Shown here one piece after another: positions 19,418 through 27,146 of a stretch of DNA of 64,000 bases; within the stretch, counting starts at the first letter, position 1, and every line of letters begins with the position of its first letter. Origin of the DNA: Neisseriales bacterium (GTDB lineage Bacteria > Pseudomonadota > Gammaproteobacteria > Burkholderiales > UBA11063); contig SSGX01000033.1 in assembly GCA_008017155.1 (NCBI GenBank), positions 1 through 64,000 of the forward strand, in the 5' to 3' direction. The notes under the pieces are model-generated. The model searched no databases. It worked only from the letters and a program-made list of their open reading frames with translations, and was not told where the DNA came from. Both the position numbers and the translations under genes were made by a program.

Positions 19418-19858
19418 TTATTTCCTATCTAATCTATTAAAGTTATCAATTTTTCTAAGTATGCTATCAAAATTATTAATTAACTCAGTTAGCTCTTCAT
19501 CACTAAATGATTTTGCAAGTGGCTCAAGATAAGCCAAATGTGCATTAAAGATTCTTACAAAAGTTTCTTCTCCTTTTTCAGTTAATGAAACAATTATTCC
19601 GCGACCATCAATAGGATTTGGCGTCTTATTTATAAGTCCTTTTTTTAGAAGCCCATCAAGTATGACAGTCAAATTCCCTTTTACCATCAGAGTTTTTTCT
19701 GCTAGCTCAGAACAGCTCATTGGCGGCTGATTACCTAAAGTTACTATGACATCAAATTGTCCAGATGTGAAACCAAGAGTCCTTATATATTTTGAACCTA
19801 ATTTCTCAAGGCTTTGATATGAAGTAACTAGTTTTCTTACCATTTTTAAAAACGACAT
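19418..19858 (-). CDS. MarR-family transcriptional regulator
   Basis: 146 residues with a winged-helix DNA-binding domain: SCSELAEKTLMVKGNLTVILDGLLKKGLI is the helix-turn-helix and GRGIIVSLTEKGEE the wing. MarR proteins usually repress their own operon and release DNA on binding phenolic or oxidising compounds. AAGGA sits six to seven bases before the ATG. It is the first gene of a two-gene operon with the oxidoreductase, and two matching palindromes cover its promoter, so self-repression is likely. Confidence 0.93.
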   Translation of the reverse strand: MSFLKMVRKLVTSYQSLEKLGSKYIRTLGFTSGQFDVIVTLGNQPPMSCSELAEKTLMVKGNLTVILDGLLKKGLINKTPNPIDGRGIIVSLTEKGEETFVRIFNAHLAYLEPLAKSFSDEELTELINNFDSILRKIDNFNRLDRK

Positions 19859-19875
19859 TTGTTTCCTTAAAATAA

Positions 19876-19928
19876 TTCAAATTTGAACTATATCCATAAT
19901 ATTAGTTCAAGTTTGAACTAATTGTCAA
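19876..19928 (-). promoter_or_regulatory. MarR-operon promoter with two palindromic operators
   Basis: Minus-strand promoter: TTGACA at 19923-19928, 18-base spacer, TAATAT at 19899-19904. One palindrome, ATTAGTTCAA-GT-TTGAACTAAT at 19901-19922, fills the spacer. A second, TTCAAATTTGAA at 19876-19887, shares the TTCAA/TTGAACTA core and lies at about +12 to +23. Their centres are 30 bases apart, about three helical turns. Confidence 0.82.
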
Positions 19929-20077
19929 GCAAATTTCACAAATTCATATTAATTACCAAAGAGGAATATATTAAACCAATAAAAGTAGAATCATAAATAA
20001 TAAAATTATTCGGATAAATATGAGGCGATTATAAGTATTAAACTCGTCAGATGAGAAAGGCGATCAGTCGCAGATAA

Positions 20078-20233
20078 TGGCTAAACCAACAAATACCACA
20101 ATTGCAGGAATGAGCAAATCAATCGTCCAAACCGATCTGGTTAGTGGCGAAACTAATATTCTGAAAACTAAAAAGGTTGGCTAGGCGCAGCTGATCCACG
20201 CCGTGAGGGTGTTGAAATTGGTAATTAGACAAT
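20078..20233 (+). pseudogene. Decayed duplicate of the 3' end of ggt
   Basis: This stretch aligns with 18451-18608, the last 50 codons of ggt and eight bases from its stop. By my hand count about 142 of 158 positions agree. Two single-base deletions and a new TAG (from TTG) break the frame. Homology stops right after the stop codon and no other part of ggt is seen nearby, so it cannot make an enzyme. It is either the remains of a tandem ggt duplication mostly deleted, or a small segmental duplication. Confidence 0.85.
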
Positions 20234-20323
20234 CTAATCGTAATTTTTGGTGAAAAGTGCAATTGCGCCCCTTGCATACTAATGAACGGTGAACCTCACC
20301 TTCAACAAAACCCAAAAATAAAT

Positions 20324-20352
20324 TTGACTCAATTATTACTTTATGATATAAC
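20324..20352 (+). promoter_or_regulatory. Promoter upstream of the 89-aa gene
   Basis: TTGACT (20324-20329), a 17-base spacer, and TATAAC (20347-20352) preceded by TG in the extended -10 position. The predicted leader to the ATG at 20441 is about 80 bases. Confidence 0.65.
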
Positions 20353-20440
20353 TAATTGAATGATTGTTAAAATGATAACTTACTCAAAGTTCCACTTTTT
20401 CAGACCTTAACAGCATTAGCTTTAAATAAGGAATTGCAAG

Positions 20441-20710
20441 ATGCTAGTTAAAGAAATAAAAATACCTCATCGCTATCGTGACTTTTCTTTCCCCGATCAC
20501 ACCGATGTATTTACACCACCGATTGAAATTAATGAAAATGGTCTTTATATTAAAGTACCATTATCAAAAGATTTGCAATTCTATGTCGATAAACATACCT
20601 TAATCACAATAAAACTAGGTACAGTTGATGATAAAGTGTTTAACTTAAACTTAATTGATGTTAAGATCAAAAATAGAGTACTGATTGCAGAGGTACATAA
20701 AATAAATTAA
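20441..20710 (+). CDS. Small protein of unknown function (89 aa)
   Basis: Begins MLVKEIKIPHRYRDFSFPDHTD with AAGGA nine bases upstream and a good promoter about 90 bases before. It is predicted to be mostly beta strand (alternating hydrophobic residues in GLYIKVPLSKDLQFYVDKHTLITIKLG), with no membrane segment, cysteines or known motif. I do not recognise a family. It is monocistronic: a bidirectional terminator follows. It lies in a short accessory-looking patch with the ggt remnant and another orphan gene. Confidence 0.6.
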   Translation: MLVKEIKIPHRYRDFSFPDHTDVFTPPIEINENGLYIKVPLSKDLQFYVDKHTLITIKLGTVDDKVFNLNLIDVKIKNRVLIAEVHKIN

Positions 20711-20721
20711 GCTACATACAC

Positions 20722-20755
20722 AATAAGAACCACTGATTATTAAGTGGCTCTTATT
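20722..20755. terminator. Bidirectional terminator
   Basis: Arms AATAAGAACCACT (20722-20734) and AGTGGCTCTTATT (20743-20755) pair with one mismatch. It serves the two convergent small genes and covers the stop codon of the right-hand one. Confidence 0.7.
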
Positions 20756-21329
20756 TACCGCATAAGCTTTGCTTTATTCTCGCCAAAACCGCAGGCTTTG
20801 GGTAGTACTCTACAAAATATTCTCGTACGATTTTTTTAAATTCACCAAGTTTATCAGGAATCTCGTTATGCAGCAACTTATTAAATATAGCCCTCTCAAT
20901 AGCACCTACTTCACTATTCTCTTTTATATCCTTAGCATTTTGTATACACATTAATTTATTAAAATCTTCAATCAAATTAAGTATAGTCTTACGAAGTTCA
21001 CTTGATTTTATATTTGTTGTGTCTAGGTATAGCTCTATTAAATGAAAGCTTGAATTTAGAGCAGTAATAAATTTTGCCGAATCTTCCTCATTAATAATTT
21101 TATCAATGGTTTCTTTCAAATTAAACTGTTGACAATTATTGAAAATTTTCATGCATTCCTCACGAATTTTTTCTTTATCTTGTGATAAATGCTGACTTCG
21201 CCATTCATTATTTTTATTTGAACTATTAAATAAGCCAGTGATAATTGCAGAAAGGACACTACTACCTAACACAGTTCCAACAATAGTTAGAATTAAAGTA
21301 ACCATTGACAAAGTATGGGGGTCAGACAT
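20751..21329 (-). CDS. Membrane-anchored protein of unknown function (192 aa)
   Basis: One N-terminal hydrophobic helix (LSMVTLILTIVGTVLGSSVLSAIITGLF, residues about 7-34) is followed by a 155-residue soluble, largely helical and charged part. The sequence after the helix (NSSNKNNEWRSQHLSQDKEKIREECMKIF) resembles small phage or accessory membrane proteins in general style only; no family is recognised. GAGAG lies five bases before the ATG. It is convergent with the 89-aa gene and upstream of nothing related. Confidence 0.6.
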   Translation of the reverse strand: MSDPHTLSMVTLILTIVGTVLGSSVLSAIITGLFNSSNKNNEWRSQHLSQDKEKIREECMKIFNNCQQFNLKETIDKIINEEDSAKFITALNSSFHLIELYLDTTNIKSSELRKTILNLIEDFNKLMCIQNAKDIKENSEVGAIERAIFNKLLHNEIPDKLGEFKKIVREYFVEYYPKPAVLARIKQSLCGK

Positions 21330-21448
21330 ATTGCTCTCACATTAAAAGACAAAATCATTTCACCATATCAAACGACTACATTTGCAACTGATAGCAGATT
21401 ATTACTAAAAAATAAAAGAAGTTGCCCGAAAAGGTATTTGATAAACGA

Positions 21449-22318
21449 TTATTGGAGCTGAGTAGTAAAATTAACTGCCAACGGCGCTGAAAATACTTCT
21501 TTATCAAAAGCCTTATCACCATCTTCTCTAGCAATACCATCTGATTTTAGATTAACGAAATCATAAGACTCTGTATCCATTAGGTGTGAAGGGACAATAT
21601 TTTGCATTGCTCGAAACATAGTTTCAATCCTGCCCGGATGCTTTTTATTCCATTCGGTTAACATGTCTTTAATTACCTGACGTTGCAGATTTGGTTGAGA
21701 ACCACATAGATTGCATGGGATAATCGGAAATTCTTTAATCATTGCATAACGCGCAATATCTTTTTCGGCACAATAAGCTAATGGTCGAATAATAACATTA
21801 CTACCATCATCACTTACGAGCTTAGCAGGCATACCTTTTAATTTTCCACCGTAGAACATATTTAGGAATAATGTCTCAAGAATATCATCACGATGATGCC
21901 CTAAGGCGATTTTAGTTGCACCAATTTCTCGCGCCACACGATATAAAATCCCCCGGCGTAAACGTGAGCATAAGCCACAGGTAGTTTTGCCTTCAGGAAT
22001 CACTCGCTTAACCGTAGAATAAGTATCTTCTTCGATGATCTTATACTCTACCCCAAGACTTTCAAGATAATTTGGCAATACTTCTTTGGGAAAGCCCGGC
22101 TGTCCCTGATCAAGATTCACTGCGATAAGGCGAAATGATATTGGTGCGGATTTTTGAAGACTTATCAGAATATCAAGCATACTATAACTATCTTTACCGC
22201 CAGAGAGGCAAACCATTACCGTATCACCAGCTTCAATCATATTATAATCATTGATAGCCTTACCAACGCCAGCGCGCAAACGTTTTGCCAGTTTATTTAT
22301 TTCGTATTGCTGATCCAT
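21449..22318 (-). CDS. ttcA: tRNA 2-thiocytidine synthetase TtcA
   Basis: 289 aa. The PP-loop SGGKDS at 39-44 binds ATP, and the CGLC pair (in [12 protein letters not shown]) plus a later CNLC supply the cysteines that hold the iron-sulfur cluster. [19 protein letters not shown] is also characteristic. It thiolates cytidine 32 of some tRNAs. It is a monocistronic minus-strand gene, divergent from glnA. Confidence 0.96.
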   Translation of the reverse strand: MDQQYEINKLAKRLRAGVGKAINDYNMIEAGDTVMVCLSGGKDSYSMLDILISLQKSAPISFRLIAVNLDQGQPGFPKEVLPNYLESLGVEYKIIEEDTYSTVKRVIPEGKTTCGLCSRLRRGILYRVAREIGATKIALGHHRDDILETLFLNMFYGGKLKGMPAKLVSDDGSNVIIRPLAYCAEKDIARYAMIKEFPIIPCNLCGSQPNLQRQVIKDMLTEWNKKHPGRIETMFRAMQNIVPSHLMDTESYDFVNLKSDGIAREDGDKAFDKEVFSAPLAVNFTTQLQ

Positions 22319-22495
22319 AGTGATGCTTTTTTATTTGATTTTAAGAGATTATTTAATTCTAAATATGTATATAAGAATTATAAATGAAAGTATAATTTTA
22401 AGAGGACGATATTATACAGTAATTTCACACTGGATTATAACAAAAAAACGTCAGAAAAATAATTTATTAAATTTATTTGCTGCATAGCAACATAA

Positions 22496-22504
22496 TGATA
22501 TAAA
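22496..22504 (+). promoter_or_regulatory. Candidate -10 for glnA
   Basis: TGATATAAA is an extended -10 about 46 bases before the glnA start. The -35 region is poor, and I saw no clear sigma-54 (GG-GC) element. Confidence 0.4.
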
Positions 22505-22549
22505 ATAGGCGTTTGTCCATATTTCTTAGTCCATCTTTCTAAAGGTAAA

Positions 22550-23968
22550 ATGTTAATGAGTGGCTTCCAAAAAATTGAAAAACTAGTTAAAGAACATGAT
22601 ATTAAATTCGTTGATTTACGATTTAGCGATACTTTAGGTAAGGAACATCACGTTACCCTACCAGCAGATGTAATCACTGAAGACCTATTTAAAATCGGCC
22701 ACCCTTTCGATGGTTCATCTATCGAAGGTTGGAAAGGTATTGAAGCATCTGATATGTTATTACGCCCTGATGCGAATACATTAAAAGTTGATCCGTATTT
22801 CGATGATGCAACCCTATTTATGACTTGTGATGTTGTTGAGCCTGCGACAATGGAAGCCTATGATCGCTGCCCACGCGGAATCGCAAAACGTGCTGAAGCA
22901 TTTATCAAAGAAAGTGGAATAGGCGATACTGCTTATTTCGGTCCAGAACCAGAATTTTTTATCTTTGATTCAGTAACTTTCGGTGCTGATATGAGTGGTT
23001 GTCACTATAAAATTAATGCTGAAGAAGCGGCTTGGAGTTCTAGTGCCGAGATTGAAGGTGGTAATACTGGACATCGCCCACGTGTTAAAGGTGGATATTT
23101 CCCTTTACCGCCTGTAGATTCACATCAAGATCTACGTGCTGCTGCCTGTCTTACTCTATCTGAATTAGGCGTACCTGTTGAATTACATCACCATGAAGTA
23201 GCAACTGCAGGTCAATGCGAAATCGGAACTAAATTTAGTAGTCTTGTTGAGCGTGCTGATTGGTCGCAAATTTTAAAATATGTAGTTAGAAATACTGCAC
23301 ACCGCTATGGTAAAACTGCTACTTTCATGCCAAAACCAATCGTTGGTGATAATGGTTCTGGTATGCACGTACACCAATCAATCTGGAAAGGCGGCAAAAA
23401 CCTATTTGCCGGTAAAGAATATGCTAATCTTTCTGAAACTGCCCTACACTACATCGGTGGGATTATTAAGCATTCAAAAGCCTTAAATGCGATTACCAAC
23501 CCAACAACTAATTCATACAAACGTCTAGTACCGGGATTTGAAGCGCCAGTGATCGTTACTTACTCAGCTCGTAATCGTTCTGCGGCGATTCGTATTCCAT
23601 TTACTACATCAGATAAAGCTAAACGAATTGAAGTTCGTTTCCCTGATCCGATGGCTAATCCATACTTAGCATTTAGCGCGATGCTAATGGCTGGTATCGA
23701 TGGCATTATCAATAAGATTGATCCAGGTAAAGCAATGGATGTAAACCTGTACGAAATGCCAGAAAGTAAACTAGCAAAAATCCCTCAAGTTTGTTCTAGT
23801 CTAGAGATGGCTCTAGAAAATCTAAATAAAGATCGTGCGTTCTTGACTCGTGGTGGTGTTTTCACTGATGATTGGATCGATAGTTATATTCAGCTTAAAA
23901 TGCATGAAGTAACAACTTATCGTATGACCACTCATCCGGTTGAACTACAAATGTACTACAGTCTATAA
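22550..23968 (+). CDS. glnA: Glutamine synthetase, type I
   Basis: 472 aa, standard for the dodecameric GSI-beta enzyme that joins ammonia to glutamate. Marks are [39 protein letters not shown], the ATP-site [10 protein letters not shown] and [10 protein letters not shown]. Tyr401 in NLYEMP matches the adenylylated tyrosine of E. coli GlnA (397), so GlnE control is plausible. AGG lies about six bases before the ATG at 22550; the second ATG at 22556 gives the more usual MSGF start and is an alternative. A strong terminator follows. Confidence 0.98.
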   Translation: MLMSGFQKIEKLVKEHDIKFVDLRFSDTLGKEHHVTLPADVITEDLFKIGHPFDGSSIEGWKGIEASDMLLRPDANTLKVDPYFDDATLFMTCDVVEPATMEAYDRCPRGIAKRAEAFIKESGIGDTAYFGPEPEFFIFDSVTFGADMSGCHYKINAEEAAWSSSAEIEGGNTGHRPRVKGGYFPLPPVDSHQDLRAAACLTLSELGVPVELHHHEVATAGQCEIGTKFSSLVERADWSQILKYVVRNTAHRYGKTATFMPKPIVGDNGSGMHVHQSIWKGGKNLFAGKEYANLSETALHYIGGIIKHSKALNAITNPTTNSYKRLVPGFEAPVIVTYSARNRSAAIRIPFTTSDKAKRIEVRFPDPMANPYLAFSAMLMAGIDGIINKIDPGKAMDVNLYEMPESKLAKIPQVCSSLEMALENLNKDRAFLTRGGVFTDDWIDSYIQLKMHEVTTYRMTTHPVELQMYYSL

Positions 23969-23989
23969 GACACTGGAAATAATACATTT

Positions 23990-24019
23990 AAAGCCACTAA
24001 TAAAACTAGTGGCTTTTTT
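23990..24019 (+). terminator. Terminator after glnA
   Basis: AAGCCACTA (23991-23999) and TAGTGGCTT (24007-24015) form a 9-bp stem with a 7-base loop and a T-run. Confidence 0.88.
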
Positions 24020-24107
24020 AATTGAAAAATATCGGGTTTTATGAGAAAATCGGGGGGATACCTGTTTAACTAAATAAGTTAAATCAAAAGATAAAACATA
24101 AATTTTT

Positions 24108-24221
24108 ATGCCTGATAAATTTAGTTTACCGATAATTTCCGATAAAGATATAAATAAACCGGAAGGTAAAACTAAAACGCTATGGTATATGTACGTAAAG
24201 AAAAGTATTATTTACATATGA
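24108..24221 (+). CDS. Possible 37-aa leader ORF overlapping the NlpC/P60 gene
   Basis: An ATG at 24108 opens a frame (MPDKFSLPIISDKDINK..., 37 residues) whose TGA overlaps the ATG at 24218 as ATGA, the classic coupling overlap. No clear Shine-Dalgarno precedes either start. It would explain how the next gene is initiated without its own ribosome site. The peptide matches nothing I know, and it may be chance. Confidence 0.35.
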   Translation: MPDKFSLPIISDKDINKPEGKTKTLWYMYVKKSIIYI

Positions 24222-24961
24222 TAAAGTTTTTAAAGATCAAAAAAAATATTCTAGCACTTACGCTTGCCGCTATTACGATGATATATCCGGCAATCTCTTT
24301 TGCAGATGACATAAATGATGTTAGCGGTGTTCCCTCTGATGACAGCAATACAGATACTACTACTGTAAAAAAAGACGCAACTTCAAGTGATGCCATTGGT
24401 AATATGTTACTTCAGTCAGTTAGCCTAATGGGAATTGCCTATAAATGGGGTGGAAATACTCCAGATACAGGAATGGACTGTAGTGGTTTCGTGCGTTATG
24501 TATTTAAAAAATCACTGGGGATTAATTTACCACGAACTGCAGCCGAGATGGCTAAAGTCGGGAAAAAGGTCGATCCAAATGATCTTGAGCCGGGTGATTT
24601 AATGTTTTTTAATACTAGACGTGGTTCTAATACCCATATTGGTATTTACCTTGGTAATAATAAATTCATCCAATCACCACGGACTGGTGAGAATATTAAA
24701 ATTACCGAATTTGATGGTTGGTGGCGGCAACATTTTAATGGTGCTAAGCGTGTAGTTCAGGAAAATGTCGATGATAACGGCGATACTTCAGTTGAGAGCT
24801 ATCAAGATATCCGAGATGAAGCATTACCGGGTGGTTATCGTGGTAAATCATCTAGACACGCTAGTCGCTCACGACATAGCTCAAAAAAACATGCAACGAC
24901 TACAAACCAAAAATCCAGTAGTAAAAAATCTTCCAGCAAAAAGAAGCGTAAAAAACATTGA
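24218..24961 (+). CDS. Exported NlpC/P60 endopeptidase with a basic tail
   Basis: A signal peptide (MIKFLKIKKNILALTLAAITMIYPAISFA) precedes an acidic linker, then an NlpC/P60 domain: catalytic Cys in GMDCSGFVRYVF, His in THIGIYLG, and the family's NLPRTAAEMA and LEPGDLMFF. It resembles Spr/MepS-type peptidoglycan DD- or LD-endopeptidases. Residues after about 205 form a tail rich in Ser, Lys, Arg and His (SSRHASRSRHSSKK..., KKRKKH end), which could bind wall polymers or nucleic acid. The frame is open to an ATG at 24182, but the signal peptide fits 24218 better; neither has a clear ribosome site. Confidence 0.85.
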   Translation: MIKFLKIKKNILALTLAAITMIYPAISFADDINDVSGVPSDDSNTDTTTVKKDATSSDAIGNMLLQSVSLMGIAYKWGGNTPDTGMDCSGFVRYVFKKSLGINLPRTAAEMAKVGKKVDPNDLEPGDLMFFNTRRGSNTHIGIYLGNNKFIQSPRTGENIKITEFDGWWRQHFNGAKRVVQENVDDNGDTSVESYQDIRDEALPGGYRGKSSRHASRSRHSSKKHATTTNQKSSSKKSSSKKKRKKH

Positions 24962-24964
24962 CAA

Positions 24965-25177
24965 ATGAAACCATATATCCCAACTTGGCATAGAAGTAAT
25001 GGTGAAATAATCTCCTGCACCGAAAAAATCAAGGTTATGCGTGAAAATATAGAAGAACTCCAGCAATATATGCAGGATGCCTTTGAAGATGCTCTACTTA
25101 TGGATGTTGACGAGGCGCAATTCCGTCAATTTTTGTTATCTCTTGTCAACAATCTCCAAAACCCCTATAAGGACTAA
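24965..25177 (+). CDS. Small conserved protein upstream of lolC (70 aa)
   Basis: MKPYIPTWHRSNGEIISCTEKIKVMRENIEELQQ... is a short, helical, acidic soluble protein. I recall close relatives as unnamed conserved proteins of Betaproteobacteria with the same YIPTWHR.GE...C.EKIKV start, but cannot confirm that. It lies between the NlpC/P60 gene (3-base gap) and lolC (1-base gap), so it is cotranscribed with them. Function unknown. Confidence 0.72.
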   Translation: MKPYIPTWHRSNGEIISCTEKIKVMRENIEELQQYMQDAFEDALLMDVDEAQFRQFLLSLVNNLQNPYKD

Positions 25178-25178
25178 G

Positions 25179-26426
25179 ATGTTTAGTAAATTTGAATTAC
25201 TGGTTGGCTTACGTTATTTGCGCGCCAAGCAGAAAAATAGCTTTGTGTCATTCATTTCACTAGTATCTATAATCGGAATAGCACTAGGAGTGGCTGCACT
25301 AATTACAGTATTATCGGTAATGAATGGATTTCAACGTGAAATTCGGAATAAAATTATCGGAGTTACGTCTCATATGCAGATAATATCTGCGGCAAATGCA
25401 CTTTCTAACTGGCAAGACACGGGTAAGCTAACCATGAAAAACAAAGAAGTCCTTGCTTATGCACCATATATTGATGGTCAGGGGCTTATTTCGTTTAGCG
25501 GTAGTGTTAGTGGAATATTGATCCGTGGTGTTGAACCAAATTATGAACCGAAAGTTGATGATATTACTAATAAAATTGTTGAAGGTAATTTTAATAGCCT
25601 TGAATCAAGTAATTTCAATATTGTTATCGGTAAAGAATTAGCCAGACAATTAGGTGCAACGCTAGGTGATAAAATTACCCTGATTACACCAGATGGACAA
25701 ATTACTCCAACTGGCATGATTCCACGTTTAAAACAGTTCACAATTAGTGGGATCTTTGATAGCCATATGTATGAATATGATACTTCATTGGTATTTATTG
25801 GTCTTGATAAAGCACAGATATTATTTAAAACACCGGATAGTGTAACAGGATTACGCCTCAAAGTAGATGACGTAATGCGTACTCAGATAATTAAAAACCA
25901 GCTTTATGGAGTCCTACCCGGAGATTTGATTATTCAAGATTGGATTGATCAGCATCAAAACTATTTCTCTGCTGTTGCCATGGAAAAGAAAATGATGTTT
26001 GTAATATTAACTCTTATCGTTGCGGTAGCAGCATTTAATCTGGTATCCACATTGGTAATGACAGTTAACGACAAACGACCAGATATAGCAATATTAAGAA
26101 CCATTGGCGCATCCGAAAAAAGTATCATGAAGATATTTATGTTACAAGGCGGAGTATCTGGAATTATTGGTACTGTAAGTGGTACAATTCTTGGAGTAAT
26201 CTTGGCACTAACAATTGGCGATTTGGTGCACGGAATCGAAATAATCACCCATACAAAATTAATTTCAGGCGAAGTTTATATGATTGACTATCTACCATCG
26301 CAAGTAGAATTTAGTGACGTTGCGAGCATATTTATTGTATCTATAGTACTTAGTATAGTAGCTACAATTTACCCTAGCCGCGCTGCTGCAAAGACTAACC
26401 CTGCTGAGGCATTGCGTTATGAATAA
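25179..26426 (+). CDS. lolC: Lipoprotein-releasing ABC transporter permease LolC/LolE
   Basis: 415 aa. One N-terminal membrane helix after the typical FELLVGLRYLRAKQKNSFVSFIS start, a large periplasmic domain, then three C-terminal helices, ending AAKTNPAEALRYE. This is the LolC/LolE-FtsX layout. With LolD it extracts lipoproteins from the inner membrane for transfer to LolA. The start at 25179 has AAGGA six bases upstream; the longer frame overlaps the small gene before it. Only one permease gene is present, so a LolF-like or homodimer arrangement is possible. Confidence 0.95.
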   Translation: MFSKFELLVGLRYLRAKQKNSFVSFISLVSIIGIALGVAALITVLSVMNGFQREIRNKIIGVTSHMQIISAANALSNWQDTGKLTMKNKEVLAYAPYIDGQGLISFSGSVSGILIRGVEPNYEPKVDDITNKIVEGNFNSLESSNFNIVIGKELARQLGATLGDKITLITPDGQITPTGMIPRLKQFTISGIFDSHMYEYDTSLVFIGLDKAQILFKTPDSVTGLRLKVDDVMRTQIIKNQLYGVLPGDLIIQDWIDQHQNYFSAVAMEKKMMFVILTLIVAVAAFNLVSTLVMTVNDKRPDIAILRTIGASEKSIMKIFMLQGGVSGIIGTVSGTILGVILALTIGDLVHGIEIITHTKLISGEVYMIDYLPSQVEFSDVASIFIVSIVLSIVATIYPSRAAAKTNPAEALRYE

Positions 26427-27096
26427 CAATATATTACAAACCACAGGACTCTCAAAGGCGTTTACACAATCAAGTGGTGATAAACTTGAAATCTTTAGCG
26501 ATATAAATTTTAGCCTTGAAGCTGGTGCGACGGTTAGTATTGTAGGTAGCTCGGGAAGCGGTAAGACATCGCTGTTGCAGATATTAGCCGGCTTGGATAA
26601 ACCAACTGCTGGTTATGTCAGTGTAGATGGCAAAAACCTACAACAAATGAGTAGCAATCAGCTATGCCAACTACGAAATGAAAAACTTGGGTTTATCTAT
26701 CAATTTCATCATTTACTGCCAGAATTTACTGCGCTTGAAAATACTCTGATGCCATTAATTATTGGGAATAAAAATAATAAAGAAGGTAAAGAGTATGCGG
26801 GCTATATCCTGAATAAACTTGGTCTTGCTAAACGCATGGAACACTACCCTAGTCAGTTATCAGGAGGAGAACGTCAACGAGTGGCAATTGCTCGTGCCGT
26901 AATCAATCAACCAAAAATAATTTTCGCAGATGAGCCAACGGGCAATTTAGATAATACAACAGCACATCATGTGCTGGATATCTTTCTATCGCTACAAGAA
27001 GAGCTAAATACTAGTCTGATTGTAGTTACTCACGATCATGAAATCGCCAACCGAACCCAACAAAAATATACTCTTCACAATGGGAAGTTAGCTTAA
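26419..27096 (+). CDS. lolD: Lipoprotein-releasing system ATP-binding protein LolD
   Basis: 225 aa ABC ATPase with Walker A GSSGSGKTSLLQ (about 43-54), Q-loop FIYQFHHLLPEFTALEN (LolD-typical), signature LSGGERQRVAIAR, Walker B IIFADEPTGNLD and the switch VTHDHE. It overlaps lolC by 8 bases and powers lipoprotein release. A strong terminator follows. Confidence 0.97.
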   Translation: MNNNILQTTGLSKAFTQSSGDKLEIFSDINFSLEAGATVSIVGSSGSGKTSLLQILAGLDKPTAGYVSVDGKNLQQMSSNQLCQLRNEKLGFIYQFHHLLPEFTALENTLMPLIIGNKNNKEGKEYAGYILNKLGLAKRMEHYPSQLSGGERQRVAIARAVINQPKIIFADEPTGNLDNTTAHHVLDIFLSLQEELNTSLIVVTHDHEIANRTQQKYTLHNGKLA

Positions 27097-27102
27097 GTCA
27101 AG

Positions 27103-27133
27103 AAAAATCCTACCTAAAAAGGTAGGATTTTTT
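27103..27133 (+). terminator. Terminator after lolD
   Basis: AAATCCTACC (27105-27114) and GGTAGGATTT (27121-27130) with a 6-base loop, As before and Ts after. It can also act for the convergent cyuA. Confidence 0.88.
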
Positions 27134-27146
27134 AAAAACATAAAAA

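Noticed and set aside
20021-20075. ATGAGGCGATTAT upstream of the ggt remnant, identical to the leader of the receptor-like gene (near 12333)
   Set aside because: The match is 13 bases and the sequence diverges on both sides; I could not extend it into a credible duplicated segment.
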